A DNA stretch of 64,000 nt. It comes from Hymenobacter aranciens (GTDB lineage Bacteria > Bacteroidota > Bacteroidia > Cytophagales > Hymenobacteraceae). The first letter of the stretch is position 1. Every line of letters starts with the position of its first letter. The stretch is from the NCBI RefSeq assembly GCF_030580865.1, contig NZ_JAUQSY010000014.1, forward strand, positions 96,117 to 160,116. The letters run 5' to 3'. Shown here one piece after another: positions 37,844 through 46,610 of this stretch. The translations under genes were made by a program, and so were the position numbers. Under the pieces are notes generated by a model. It worked only from the letters and a program-made list of their open reading frames with translations. It was not told where the DNA came from and did not search any database.

Positions 37844-38154
37844 GTTTTTGCAGGGGGTTTGGCGACAATTTTGGCCAGCTCATCGAATAAAATGAAGCCG
37901 GAATGAAAAAAAAGTTTTGAATAAGATTTTGTCAAAAACCGCCTCCATTGAACTTTTAAGCGGTTTTCGTGCAACCCCCAAAAAAAAGTTGCGCTTTTTT
38001 CCCTTCCCCCTCTTGCGTAAGGCCCGTTTGATACCATACATTTGGCCTATTACTAGCACGAAGTAGTCGCTACGGCTAGTCATCTCCCCCACTTTTTTCC
38101 GGCAGTCGCATACTATGGCCTAAAGCTCTACGTTCCTCTTATCCCGTAGCCTTT
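37844..38154. other. AT-rich intergenic region upstream of sigma gene, 311 bp
   Basis: Contains A-tracts, a hairpin with AAAACCGC at about 37935-37942 and GCGGTTTT at 37960-37967 (a weak terminator candidate for the preceding gene), and a candidate promoter at 38013-38044. No gene was seen in it. Confidence 0.6.
38013..38044 (+). promoter_or_regulatory. Candidate promoter of sigma factor gene
   Basis: TTGC at 38013-38016, a 20-nt gap, then TACATTTG at 38037-38044, an exact TAnnTTTG -7 box. It lies about 110 nt before the start codon, so a long 5' leader is predicted. Confidence 0.5.
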
Positions 38155-38790
38155 ATGGACCGCATGCTGCCGAGCGACTCCCAGCTCATCGCCCTTTACC
38201 TGAGTGGTCAGGAATCCGCTTTCGCCCAACTCCTGGAGCGGCACCGGAGCCGTGTGTTCACAACTATCCTCCTCATCGTCCGCGATGAAGACCTGGCCGA
38301 GGACCTGCTGCAGGATACCTTCATCAAGGCCATCCACACCCTCAAGGGCGGGCGCTACAACGAGGAAAACAAGTTCGGCCCCTGGATTTGCCGCATTGCG
38401 CACAACATGGCCATCGACGCCTACCGGCGCCACAAAGCCCGCCCCCATGATAGCATCGACGACAATGCGCCGCTGCTGAACTCCCTTTCCATCACGGACG
38501 AGAACCCCGACGACCTGCTAGCCCGCGAGGAAACCTACGCGCGCCTTCGGGAGTTAATAGAGGAACTTCCCGCCCCGCAGAAGGAAGTGCTGCTCATGCG
38601 CCATTTCGGCGACATGACGTTTCAGGAAATTGCCGACGCTACCGGCGTCAGCATCAACACCGCGCTCGGGCGCATGCGCTACGCCCTGGTTAACCTGCGG
38701 AAAAAAATCGCCGCAAATTCCCGTTTGTATGATACAAACCTTACCCTATTCGACCCTCCTGCAGTACGTCTACAACGAATTGCCTCCTGA
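38155..38790 (+). CDS. ECF-type RNA polymerase sigma factor
   Basis: Sigma-70 family protein of 211 residues with region 2 (about 8-90, SGQESAFAQLLERH, DEDLAEDLLQDTF, RIAHNMAIDAYRR) and region 4 (about 135-190, LPAPQKEVLLMRHFGDM, QEIADATGVSINTALGRMRYAL). It directs RNA polymerase to a specific gene set. No typical transmembrane anti-sigma gene (FecR type) is adjacent. A 76-codon gene begins inside its last 62 nt, so translational coupling is likely. Regulon cannot be inferred. Confidence 0.9.
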   Translation: MDRMLPSDSQLIALYLSGQESAFAQLLERHRSRVFTTILLIVRDEDLAEDLLQDTFIKAIHTLKGGRYNEENKFGPWICRIAHNMAIDAYRRHKARPHDSIDDNAPLLNSLSITDENPDDLLAREETYARLRELIEELPAPQKEVLLMRHFGDMTFQEIADATGVSINTALGRMRYALVNLRKKIAANSRLYDTNLTLFDPPAVRLQRIAS

Positions 38791-38959
38791 AAGGCAGCGC
38801 GAGGTAGAGGAGGCATTGCAGCACGACCCGGACTTGGCCGCCACCTGCGCCGACCTCCTTTTGGCTCAACGGGCCCTCGACGGCGTACGTCGGGACCCGA
38901 AGCCCGAAACCTCCGAGGCAATTTTACGCTACTCGCGTACCTTTTTATCCAAGTCCTAG
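38729..38959 (+). CDS. Small protein overlapping sigma gene
   Basis: Protein of 76 residues (MIQTLPYSTLLQYVYNELPP). Its ATG at 38729 lies inside the end of the sigma gene, overlapping it by 62 nt in another frame. Composition resembles the short zinc-less anti-sigma-like partners common next to Bacteroidota ECF factors: an acidic helix (EREVEE region, LQHDPDLAATCADLLL) and no membrane segment. A role as regulator of the sigma factor is an inference from position only. Confidence 0.65.
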   Translation: MIQTLPYSTLLQYVYNELPPERQREVEEALQHDPDLAATCADLLLAQRALDGVRRDPKPETSEAILRYSRTFLSKS

Positions 38960-39031
38960 CCCCCTGGCTGTTCCTGCGCCCGCTCAGCTCCAAGCGGCGG
39001 GCCGGGTAGCCTTGTGCCTAAGCTGACCTCC

Positions 39032-39166
39032 CAAAGAACGTCATGCTGAACGCAGTGAAGCATCTCGCCGGTGGTAGTAATTCCTTTGAATAGGGTTTAC
39101 CATCACCGGCGAGATGCTTCACTGCGTTCAGCATGACAGTACCAACGTTCAGCATGACGTTCTTTG
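39032..39166. repeat. Nested palindromic repeat (GTCATGCTGA family)
   Basis: Perfect 34-bp arms at 39040-39073 and 39104-39137 (outer half GTCATGCTGAACG, inner half AGATGCTTC on the right). A second right-hand copy at 39146-39166 is complementary to 39032-39052 over 21 bp. Lies between the sigma operon and nth. Members of this family also occur at 46965-47048 and 48246-48354. Confidence 0.8.
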
Positions 39167-39196
39167 TGGTCAGTTGCAATGCCCTCCCTCCCATCC

Positions 39197-39871
39197 ATGC
39201 GCCGCGCCGAACGTTTCCGCTACTTCCTCGCCTACTTCACTACCAATTTCCCCGAGCCCGAAACCGAGTTGCACTACGGCAACCCCTACGAGCTCATCGT
39301 GGCCGTCGTGCTCTCGGCCCAGTGCACCGACAAGCGCGTGAACCTGGTGATGCCCGCGCTGCTGGAGCAATTTCCCACCCCCGCCCACCTCGGCGCCGCC
39401 GCCCCGGAGGAGATTTTCCCCTTCATCCGCAGCGTCTCCTACCCCAATAACAAAGCCAAGCACCTCGCCGGCCTAGGCCGCATGCTCACCAACGACTTCA
39501 ACAGCGAAGTGCCCAGCCAGATTGAGGAGCTGCAGAAGCTGCCCGGCGTCGGCCGCAAAACGGCCAACGTAGTGGCCTCCGTCATTTACAATCAGCCCGC
39601 CATGGCGGTCGATACCCACGTTTTCCGCGTGTCGCACCGCATTGGCCTGGTGCCGAAAACGGCCACCACCCCGCTGGCCGTGGAGAAGGAGCTGGTGAAA
39701 TACATCCCCACCGAGCTGATTGCCAAGGCCCACCACTGGCTTATTCTGCACGGCCGCTACATCTGCGTAGCCCGCACGCCGAAGTGCAACATCTGCCCCC
39801 TGGCCCCCAGCTGCGCTTATTTTGAGAAGACCTTTGGCAAGGCCGCCAGCATGGTGCCGATTAAGGATTAG
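39197..39871 (+). CDS. nth: Endonuclease III (base excision repair)
   Basis: DNA glycosylase/AP lyase of 224 residues that removes oxidised pyrimidines. The ATG at 39197 (MRRAERFRYF) is preferred; an alternative ATG lies at 39179. The helix-hairpin-helix LPGVGRKTANVV carries the catalytic Lys121; Asp139 of AVDTH is the second catalytic residue. The [4Fe-4S] loop near the C-terminus has C-x6-C-x2-C-x5-C spacing (CVARTPKCNICPLAPSC). All catalytic elements are intact. Its last 4 nt overlap the convergent glycosyltransferase gene. Confidence 0.95.
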   Translation: MRRAERFRYFLAYFTTNFPEPETELHYGNPYELIVAVVLSAQCTDKRVNLVMPALLEQFPTPAHLGAAAPEEIFPFIRSVSYPNNKAKHLAGLGRMLTNDFNSEVPSQIEELQKLPGVGRKTANVVASVIYNQPAMAVDTHVFRVSHRIGLVPKTATTPLAVEKELVKYIPTELIAKAHHWLILHGRYICVARTPKCNICPLAPSCAYFEKTFGKAASMVPIKD

Positions 39872-41085
39872 CGGCCTTGGCCGGTCAGCGCGGCTTGCTC
39901 CAAAATGCGCTGCATGGTAGCGGCCAGGGTTTGCCGGTCAAATTCGCGGCGGGCCAGCTGACGGCCGCGCGCGCCCATTTCGTGCAGTAAGCCAGGCTGC
40001 TGCAACGCCTCGCGTAGCCGGGCGGCCAGCGCGGGCGCATCGCCGGCGGGCACGTACCAGCCGCAGTGCTCCCGCTCCACCAGCGCCTTCGTCCAGCCCC
40101 GGTTGGTCACCACCACCGGCGTACCCACCGCCAGCGAGTCATACAGCTTGGCCGGCGAGTTGGTATCCAGCACCGGCATGTCCAGAAACGACACCACCGA
40201 CACATCGGCCAGTCCAAACCACGCGAACACCGCGTGTCGCGGCTGCCCGCCCACCACGCGAATGCGCCCCGGCCAGCGCGCCGCCGCCGCCGCAATCAGC
40301 GGTGCATGAAAGCCGTGGCCTAGGAATAGCCATACCACTTCAGAGTCGGCTTCCACCATTTTTTCGGCCGCCGCCACCAGCGTCGTAATGTCGTTGGCCC
40401 GGCCGAAGGTGCCGGCATATAGCACCACGCGCTTGCCTGCGAGGCCCTGCTCTTGCCGCAAGGCTTCCACCGCTGCAGGTGTGGCGCGGGCAGCAAGTTC
40501 CAGGTCAGTACCGTTGAGAATAGTCGTGACTTTTTTCAACGCAATGCCCAGATTCGTCACGTAGCTACTCATGTCTGGCGATAAGGGCATGATGTGCGCA
40601 GCGCTGTCATACAGCCGTTTCTCCAGCTTAAAAAGCTCGCGCCGGGCAAGCGCCGTCGGCACGGCACCCATCGCAATGGGAAACGACGGCCATAAATCCT
40701 GCACTTCAAACACCCACGGCACACCGAGCCGCCGGGCCACCCGCGCCGCCGCCCAGGCCGCCGTCAGCGGCGTGCTGATGCCCCAGATAACGGCGGGCCG
40801 GTCCAGCTTCAAGCCTTCGCGCACGGCCCAGGCGGCGTATTGCACGAAGGCCAGCGCCCGGCGGGCGGGGCCCATCTTATTGTCGTAATGCACTTTGGCT
40901 ACCCGCGCCTCCACCCCGGCCGGCACCCAGGGAAACTGCTGCGTCAGCCGCTGCCCGGCCCAGGCGTCGGTGGTGAGCAGGGTCACGCGGTGGGTTTTCG
41001 CCAGGTGCTCCAAGAGCGCGTAGTGCCGGCTGGTGGCCGGGCAATCGGGGTTGGTATGGTACTGGCTGAAAACGGCGATGTGCAT
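39868..41085 (-). CDS. Group 4 glycosyltransferase
   Basis: GT-B fold glycosyltransferase of 405 residues starting at the ATG at 41085 (MHIAVFSQYHTNP). WbuB-like N-terminal SRHYALLEHLAKTHRV and a C-terminal donor-binding region (SVVSFLDMPVLDTNSPAKLYDSLAVGTPVVVTN with a PAKLYDSLAVG acidic motif) fit family GT4. Probably acts in polysaccharide or glycolipid synthesis; the sugar is unknown. No polysaccharide cluster is adjacent. Preceded by an AT-rich intergenic stretch. Confidence 0.88.
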   Translation of the reverse strand: MHIAVFSQYHTNPDCPATSRHYALLEHLAKTHRVTLLTTDAWAGQRLTQQFPWVPAGVEARVAKVHYDNKMGPARRALAFVQYAAWAVREGLKLDRPAVIWGISTPLTAAWAAARVARRLGVPWVFEVQDLWPSFPIAMGAVPTALARRELFKLEKRLYDSAAHIMPLSPDMSSYVTNLGIALKKVTTILNGTDLELAARATPAAVEALRQEQGLAGKRVVLYAGTFGRANDITTLVAAAEKMVEADSEVVWLFLGHGFHAPLIAAAAARWPGRIRVVGGQPRHAVFAWFGLADVSVVSFLDMPVLDTNSPAKLYDSLAVGTPVVVTNRGWTKALVEREHCGWYVPAGDAPALAARLREALQQPGLLHEMGARGRQLARREFDRQTLAATMQRILEQAALTGQGR

Positions 41086-41089
41086 GGCT

Positions 41090-41174
41090 TTTTTAATTAA
41101 TAATCAATAATGTGTAGTCAGCCAGCAACAAAGCGTCACCCCCAAACCATTAGTTATTAATTGTTAATTATTAA
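41090..41174. other. AT-rich intergenic island
   Basis: A short stretch of repeated AATTAATAAT-type sequence with a self-complementary TTAATTATTAATT tail (about 41147-41174), between the GT4 and gldB genes. It stands out against the GC-rich surroundings. Confidence 0.5.
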
Positions 41175-42193
41175 TTCCTCACCGGGCGGTAATGCGAGTC
41201 GTTCAGCAGCTTCTGGGCATTTTTCTCGGCCATCAGCTGGGGCAGGGTCACGCTGGGGTGCTCGGCCATGTACTTGCGCACGATTTGCAGGCCTACCCAC
41301 TGCCCGATGCGGCCGGGCGCAGTGCGGTCGATTTCGGGCACGTTGGGCCGCTCGCTCACGTACTTCTGGATGAGAAAGGGCGTGGTGGCAAAGAGTAGGT
41401 TTTTCTCCAGAAAGTGGCCCCACACTTTACCTTCGTTGGCTTCCACACCGGCCATCTCCTTGGCCGTGAAGCCCATTATCAGCGAATCGGGCGTGCAGGG
41501 CAGCACCTGGCTGGTGAAGTACAGCGCCTTGCCGCTGTTTACCATCGCGTCGAGGGTGGTGTTGGCGGTTAGCTCGTGCTTGTTGTATTTGCTGGCCATA
41601 GTGGTGGCTAGCGTGGGCAGCAGGTGGTCGGGCGTGTAGCGGCGCAGCATGTAGTGCGGCAGGTCGGGCCGGTAGCTGGCCTGGGGGCCGGCAAACCAGT
41701 CGAGGCTCAGCACCAGCAGGCTGTCGCTCACGTAAATATCCTTGCCCTGGAAGCCGCTGACGTAGGTGTAGGCCTGCGGGACCTTAAAATCAGGAAAGTA
41801 GTAATGCACCCGGCGCATCAGCTCGCCCAGGTCTTTGCGTAGTGCGGTGCTGTCGCCGAAGGCGGTGGCTGTTTGAGCTTTAAGCCTGGCTAGCTCGGGG
41901 CTGGCAGCCAGCTGGGCCAGGGCGTTGGCCAGGGCGGCCTCGTTGCCGGGCTGGCGCTGCAGGTAGTAGCGCGCCAGCAGCGGGTGCTGGCGCATGAACT
42001 GCTCCGCCTCACCCGGGTTTTTCAGCTGAAAAAAAGGTGTTTCCAGGCGTTGCAGGGATAGTGCCACGGCGGGCGCATCGGCGGCGGCATCGGGGCGGCA
42101 GGCGCCGTCCTGGTCGCGGCAGGCCGTCAGGCTGAGGCCCAGGCCGAGGGCCAAGGCCAGCGCCAGCGGCTTAAAAAAACGGGGATTGTTCAC
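41171..42193 (-). CDS. gldB: Gliding motility lipoprotein GldB
   Basis: Lipoprotein of 340 residues required for gliding motility in Flavobacterium, associated with the Gld/T9SS machinery. It starts at a GTG codon at 42193 (MNNPRFFKP). The signal peptide ends in the lipobox LTAC with Cys25 as the lipid site. Family signatures visible include LQRLETPFFQ, the PDFKVPQAYTYVSGF segment, and YNKHEL. The C-terminal region RIGQWVGLQIVRKYM also fits. The gene diverges from the PorT-like barrel gene with a 79-nt shared upstream region. Confidence 0.9.
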   Translation of the reverse strand: MNNPRFFKPLALALALGLGLSLTACRDQDGACRPDAAADAPAVALSLQRLETPFFQLKNPGEAEQFMRQHPLLARYYLQRQPGNEAALANALAQLAASPELARLKAQTATAFGDSTALRKDLGELMRRVHYYFPDFKVPQAYTYVSGFQGKDIYVSDSLLVLSLDWFAGPQASYRPDLPHYMLRRYTPDHLLPTLATTMASKYNKHELTANTTLDAMVNSGKALYFTSQVLPCTPDSLIMGFTAKEMAGVEANEGKVWGHFLEKNLLFATTPFLIQKYVSERPNVPEIDRTAPGRIGQWVGLQIVRKYMAEHPSVTLPQLMAEKNAQKLLNDSHYRPVRN

Positions 42194-42272
42194 TCTTCGC
42201 TCTAGTTTCGCGTAAATTTAGCCACAACCGGCGCCTCGGCCGGCACGGCACCCTGCCGCTTTCTCCGCCTTT

Positions 42273-42956
42273 ATGAAAAAACTCCTCCTCACATTCGCTG
42301 CGCTGGCCGCCGCCAGCAGCGCCGCTTCGGCCCAGGTTGAGCTGGGCCTCAAGCTCTCGCCCTCCATCAATTATTTCCGCACGGATGCGCCGTCCGAGTT
42401 CAACTTCAAAAACGAAAGTGGCCGTATCGGCCTCGGCGGGGGCCTGGTAGTCGATTATTTCTTCGGCGAAAATGCGGCCTTTAGCACCGGCTTGTGGCTG
42501 ACGGGCAAAAGCGGTGAGTTTTCCTACAGCGACCCCAACCTGCTTGGCACCACCATCAAAAAGCAGATGGGCATTCAGTACCTGGAGCTGCCCGTCACGG
42601 TAAAACTCTTTACCAATGAGGTAGCCCCCGATATCCGGCTCTACTTTCAGGTGGGCGGCACCATCGCCGCGCCCATCGGTGCCCGCATCGACGGAGAAAA
42701 GCGCTACATCGACCCCGGTACGCTCAACGAAACCACCGCTCTCAAGCACGTTTTCTTCTTCGATGCCAACGCCCTCGTTAGTATCGGGGCCGAGTATCAG
42801 CTGGGCAAGAGCACCAAAACCTTTGCCGGCATCAGCTACCACCGCGGCCTCATCAACCTCGACAGCTATTTTGGCGATGAGCGCAAAGGTGAATTTGGTG
42901 AAGACGTCAGCATCAAAAACAACGTCTTCGCACTCGATTTGGGTTTGAAGTTTTAA
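42273..42956 (+). CDS. PorT-like outer-membrane beta-barrel protein
   Basis: Protein of 227 residues with a signal peptide (MKKLLLTFAALAAASSAASAQ) and an amphipathic beta-strand pattern of the OMP_b-brl_2/PorT family, ending in the aromatic NNVFALDLGLKF. Typical features: a GLKLSPSINYF first strand, FFGENAAFSTGLW, and a terminal Phe. Presumably an outer-membrane protein of the T9SS/gliding background; it is not necessarily PorT itself. Possible promoter with TAAATTTA at 42213-42220. Terminates in the hairpin at 42977-43010. Confidence 0.85.
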   Translation: MKKLLLTFAALAAASSAASAQVELGLKLSPSINYFRTDAPSEFNFKNESGRIGLGGGLVVDYFFGENAAFSTGLWLTGKSGEFSYSDPNLLGTTIKKQMGIQYLELPVTVKLFTNEVAPDIRLYFQVGGTIAAPIGARIDGEKRYIDPGTLNETTALKHVFFFDANALVSIGAEYQLGKSTKTFAGISYHRGLINLDSYFGDERKGEFGEDVSIKNNVFALDLGLKF

Positions 42957-42976
42957 GGCTGCAACAGTCACCAACT

Positions 42977-43010
42977 AAAAAGCCCCGATTCTGCTCGAAT
43001 CGGGGCTTTT
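42977..43010. terminator. Bidirectional terminator
   Basis: A perfect AAAAGCCCCGATTC/GAATCGGGGCTTTT hairpin between two converging genes. It has A on one side and T on the other, so it should work for both transcripts. Confidence 0.85.
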
Positions 43011-43032
43011 GCTTTAAGTCAACCTAACTGGT

Positions 43033-44499
43033 TTATTCTACCACCAGACGCTGGCTGGCGGCCTGCCCGCCAGCCAGCACCCGCACCGTGTAGAGGCCGG
43101 GCGCCACGCCCGTCAAGTCGAGTTCGGCGCGGGTGGTGCTGCTGCCCAGCGTCACGCTGCTGCTGCGCACCTGCTGGCCCACGGCATTGAGCAGCGTCAC
43201 CTGCGCCTTGCTGGCGCCGGGCACGGCGGGCAGCGTCAGGCTCACGGCGCGGTGCGCGGGGTTGGGGTAGGCAGTGATGCTGCCGGCACCCAGGGCGGCG
43301 CGGGTAGCCAGGGCAGTCGTGCCGCGGAAGCCGAAAGTCAGGTTGCTGCCGCCGGTGTACACCGTGCCGGTGCCCGTGCCGCAGAGGCTGGTTACCTGGA
43401 TGTAATAGGTATTGCCCGGAATGAGCCCGGCAATGGTCACCGGCGAAGCGTTGGTATTCACCCAGCGGGTCGAGTCGTTGGCCAAGTGGTAGGTGATGTG
43501 GAAGCTGGTGTTGTTCTGGCCCGGCGTGAAGCTCACGGTGGCCGTCGAGTCGCTGGTGGCGGTCACGAGCACGTTGGTCACGGCACCGCAGGGAGCGGCG
43601 GGGCCCGATGTCTGGAAGGTAGTGCCTACCGGGCCAGCCGTGGCGACGATGCAATTGGTACGCACCCGCACCCAGTACGTCTGGCCCGCCTGCAGGCCCG
43701 TCAGAGTCAGCGAGGTCGAAACGGTAGTTACCGTGTTAGAGACAGTGGTACCAGCAGTGCCGTACTGCACCGTGTAGCTGCCAGCACCAGCCGCTCCCGT
43801 AAACGACACCAGAGCCGAAGTACTGGTAATAGATGACACACGCAGATTGCGCACACTGTCGCAGACCGTGGGGGTGGTTCCCCCGCTGGTGCTGAAGCCG
43901 GCGCCAGCCGACAGCGGCGACATGCCGCCAGCGCAAACGGCATATACCCGCACAACGTAGGCGGTGCCGGGCTGCAGCCCGGTAAGGTAAATCAGGTGCG
44001 AGGTGGAGTTACCGGTGGCCACCACCGTGTTCGTACCAGCTACCATGCACTGTGCGTAGTAGTGCGTAGCTCCGCTCACGAGGCGGAAATACACCCGGGC
44101 CGTAGTCGCCCCGGTGGTTTGAGCTCGTACGCTGTCAGGCGTGCCGCAGGTCGACCACGGAAACTGGAACGTCACCGGCGACGAGGTAGCGCCAGTCGTA
44201 GCCGTGCAGTTGCTGGTCACCGTCACGCGGTAGGCCGGATATTGCAGGCCGCTGATGGTAGCCGGCGGCGCCGTCACGGTCATGGTTTGGGCGCCAGCGG
44301 CGGTGCTGTCCATCGCCCACCAGTAGCGCACGGTGTAGCTGGCCGCCCCTGCCACTGGGTTGAAGTTGACCACGGCGGTGTTGCCATTCGGTGTCGTCAC
44401 CGCCACGCCAGTCGGTGGCAAGCAGGTTTGGGCCTTGGCGGCCAGCTTGAGCCCAAATAAGGCTGTCAGCAGAACGAGAAAGAGAGTAAGCTTTTTCAT
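43033..44499 (-). CDS. T9SS-secreted FN3-domain protein
   Basis: Protein of 488 residues with a signal peptide (MKKLTLFLVLLTALFGL, KAQ). Four to five fibronectin type III domains each contain YTVRY, YTVQY or similar strands and a CxTG or LTGLQPGT turn. The C-terminal sorting domain (about 400-488, AYPNPAHRAVSL, GLYTVRVLAGG) predicts T9SS export. Composition resembles the larger T9SS proteins to the left but with fewer modules. Substrate unknown. Start at the ATG at 44499. Confidence 0.88.
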   Translation of the reverse strand: MKKLTLFLVLLTALFGLKLAAKAQTCLPPTGVAVTTPNGNTAVVNFNPVAGAASYTVRYWWAMDSTAAGAQTMTVTAPPATISGLQYPAYRVTVTSNCTATTGATSSPVTFQFPWSTCGTPDSVRAQTTGATTARVYFRLVSGATHYYAQCMVAGTNTVVATGNSTSHLIYLTGLQPGTAYVVRVYAVCAGGMSPLSAGAGFSTSGGTTPTVCDSVRNLRVSSITSTSALVSFTGAAGAGSYTVQYGTAGTTVSNTVTTVSTSLTLTGLQAGQTYWVRVRTNCIVATAGPVGTTFQTSGPAAPCGAVTNVLVTATSDSTATVSFTPGQNNTSFHITYHLANDSTRWVNTNASPVTIAGLIPGNTYYIQVTSLCGTGTGTVYTGGSNLTFGFRGTTALATRAALGAGSITAYPNPAHRAVSLTLPAVPGASKAQVTLLNAVGQQVRSSSVTLGSSTTRAELDLTGVAPGLYTVRVLAGGQAASQRLVVE

Positions 44500-44624
44500 G
44501 TGAAAGAAAAAAGTGGGATGGCAAAGAAGAAAGTCGGGCGGCCGCGCCGTGCTTTTCTCTCAGACCAGTGCGGTTGCTAAAAGGCTTCTCCGGTAATTAA
44601 CTTTTTTCTTTTCTCAACAAAAAA

Positions 44625-44651
44625 AAGGCTGCCCCAACCGGAGCAGCCCTC
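44625..44651 (-). terminator. Rho-independent terminator
   Basis: GGCTGC/GCAGCC hairpin with a GG mismatch loop, followed on the minus strand by a run of eight T. It lies about 45 nt past the acyl-CoA dehydrogenase stop. Confidence 0.75.
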
Positions 44652-44697
44652 TTCCTTCATAGCTCAGATTCCTCATTTCGCTCGGAATCACAGGCAC

Positions 44698-46482
44698 TTA
44701 ATAGATGTATTCGTTGGCTTCAATCAGCCCCGCCGCGATGCGACGGCGCGCTTCCTTGCTGTTAAACAGCTCGGCTTTGGTAAAGCGCTTGAGGCCCATG
44801 GCCAGCAGGCGCTGCTCGTCGCCCTCAGCCATGCTGGCGATGGCATCTTTACCCGCCTTCTCCACAATGTCCACCGCGTCGTAGAGGTACACGCGGGCCA
44901 TGTCCAGTTCGCGGCTCAGGGTTTCTTCGCCCTTGGCGGCGATTTCCTTTTCCACGCGCAGCAGCGTGCTTTCGGCGATGTAGGTTTTGATGGCCATGTC
45001 GGCAATGTTCATCAGCACTTCCTGCTCCTTGGCGAGCGAGTTCATGTACTTCTGCACGGCCGTGCCGGCCACCATCAGCACCGCCTTTTTGAGGTTGGCG
45101 ATGATTTTCTTCTCGGCCGCGAAGGGCGTGTCGTCGCTCTCGCCGAAGCCCGGGATGGCCAGCAGCTCCTGCTGCACCGCCTGGGCCGGGCCCATCAGGT
45201 CGATTTCCCCTTTGAGACCCTTTTTCAGAATCATATCCACCGCCAGCATGCGGTTGATTTCGTTGGTGCCTTCGAAAATGCGGTTGATGCGCGAGTCACG
45301 GTAAGCGCGGTCCATCGGGTAATCGGCCGAGAAGCCGTAGCCGCCGTAAATTTGCACACCCTCGTCGGTCACGTAGTCAAGCACTTCCGAGCCCTCCACC
45401 TTCAGAATAGCGCACTCCACGGCAAACTCGCGGGCCGCGCCCAGCAGCGCCTCGTTGTGGCCCTTGCCCTCTGCCAGCAGCTGCTGCTCGGTGTGGTAAA
45501 TGTCCATGCCCGCCCGGTAAATAGCCGACTCCACCGCGTAGATGCGGATGGCCTGCTCGGCCAATTTGTGGCGGATGGCCCCGAATTTCGAAATCGGCAG
45601 CTTGAACTGCACCCGCTCATTAGCATATTTCACGCTCAGCGAAGCAGCCATCTTGGTAGCACCCAGGCAGGCCGCCGCCAGCTTAATGCGGCCGATATTC
45701 AGCACGTTGAAGGCAATAAGGTGGCCCTTGCCAATCTCGCCCAGCACGTTTTCCTTGGGCACCAGCGCGTCGCTCAGAAACACCTGCCGCGTCGAGGAGC
45801 CTTTGATGCCCATCTTATGCTCCTCGTTGCCGAGGCTCAGGCCGGGCGTGTTTTTCTCCACGATGAAGCCGGTGAACTTGTCGCCGTCAATCTGCGCGAA
45901 GACAATGAACACATCGGCAAAGCCGGCGTTGGTAATCCACATTTTCTGGCCGTTGAGCACGTAGTGCGTGCCCTCGGCGTTGAGCACGGCTTTGGTTTTG
46001 GCCCCCAGCGCGTCGGAGCCGCTGCCGGGCTCGGTGAGGCAGTAGGCCCCCATCAGCTCGCCGTTGGTGAGGCCGGGCAGGTACTTGGCTTTCTGCGCCT
46101 CGGTGCCGAAAAACAGGATGGGCAGCAGCGCGATGCCCGTGTGCGCCGCAAACGCCACCGGGAACGAGTGCCCGCCGCCCACGCCCTCGGTTACGCGCAG
46201 GGCGGTGGGAAAGTCCATGTCGAGCCCACCGTAGGTTTCCGGCACGCTCACCCCGAACAGGCCGAGCTGCCCGGCCTTTTCCATCAGCCCGCGCATGAGG
46301 CCCTCCTCGTGGTTGTCGAGGCGCTCGAGCAGCGGCTGTACCTCGGTTTGCACGAAGTCCAGACAGGTCTGGTACATCATGTTCTGCTCCTCGTTGAAGT
46401 CGGCAGGCGTGAAAACGTCCTGAGCCTCGGTGGCTTTGATAATGAATTCGCCGCCTTTAACGGCATGTTGCGTGGCTTCCAT
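44698..46482 (-). CDS. Acyl-CoA dehydrogenase (long, VLCAD-like)
   Basis: FAD-dependent first step of beta-oxidation, 594 residues. The N-terminal half shows the usual ACAD folds (GGLDMDFPTALRVTEGV, YCLTEPGSGSDA, KMWITNAG). The catalytic Glu lies in RIFEGTNEINRM. About 180 extra C-terminal residues make it longer than a classic 390-residue ACAD and match the VLCAD/ACAD9-type layout, so long-chain substrates are plausible. Last gene of the fatty-acid cluster, with its own upstream region containing a 24-bp motif shared with the MarR gene. Start at the ATG at 46482. Confidence 0.93.
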   Translation of the reverse strand: MEATQHAVKGGEFIIKATEAQDVFTPADFNEEQNMMYQTCLDFVQTEVQPLLERLDNHEEGLMRGLMEKAGQLGLFGVSVPETYGGLDMDFPTALRVTEGVGGGHSFPVAFAAHTGIALLPILFFGTEAQKAKYLPGLTNGELMGAYCLTEPGSGSDALGAKTKAVLNAEGTHYVLNGQKMWITNAGFADVFIVFAQIDGDKFTGFIVEKNTPGLSLGNEEHKMGIKGSSTRQVFLSDALVPKENVLGEIGKGHLIAFNVLNIGRIKLAAACLGATKMAASLSVKYANERVQFKLPISKFGAIRHKLAEQAIRIYAVESAIYRAGMDIYHTEQQLLAEGKGHNEALLGAAREFAVECAILKVEGSEVLDYVTDEGVQIYGGYGFSADYPMDRAYRDSRINRIFEGTNEINRMLAVDMILKKGLKGEIDLMGPAQAVQQELLAIPGFGESDDTPFAAEKKIIANLKKAVLMVAGTAVQKYMNSLAKEQEVLMNIADMAIKTYIAESTLLRVEKEIAAKGEETLSRELDMARVYLYDAVDIVEKAGKDAIASMAEGDEQRLLAMGLKRFTKAELFNSKEARRRIAAGLIEANEYIY

Positions 46483-46536
46483 GATGCGGTAACGTGAAGG
46501 TTTAAAGAGAGTGTGAAAGGTAAGGGTTTTAAGCGA

Positions 46537-46560
46537 ATTTGTTAGGCACGCCTACTATTT
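46537..46560 (-). promoter_or_regulatory. Putative MarR operator upstream of acyl-CoA dehydrogenase
   Basis: A 24-bp element matching the one upstream of the MarR gene at 19 of 24 positions; its core TAGGC-AC-GCCTA is a perfect inverted repeat. It lies 14 nt from a TACCTTTC box (46515-46522, minus strand). Inferred target of the clustered MarR regulator. Confidence 0.5.
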
Positions 46561-46571
46561 ATTGAAAAGAA

Positions 46572-46591
46572 AACCCCGCAACTACGGGGTT
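46572..46591 (-). terminator. Rho-independent terminator
   Basis: AACCCCG/CGGGGTT hairpin followed by a T-rich TTTTCTTTTC on the minus strand, 20 nt past the YggL-like gene stop. Confidence 0.7.
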
Positions 46592-46610
46592 GGTTCGGTT
46601 TTCAGGTTGG

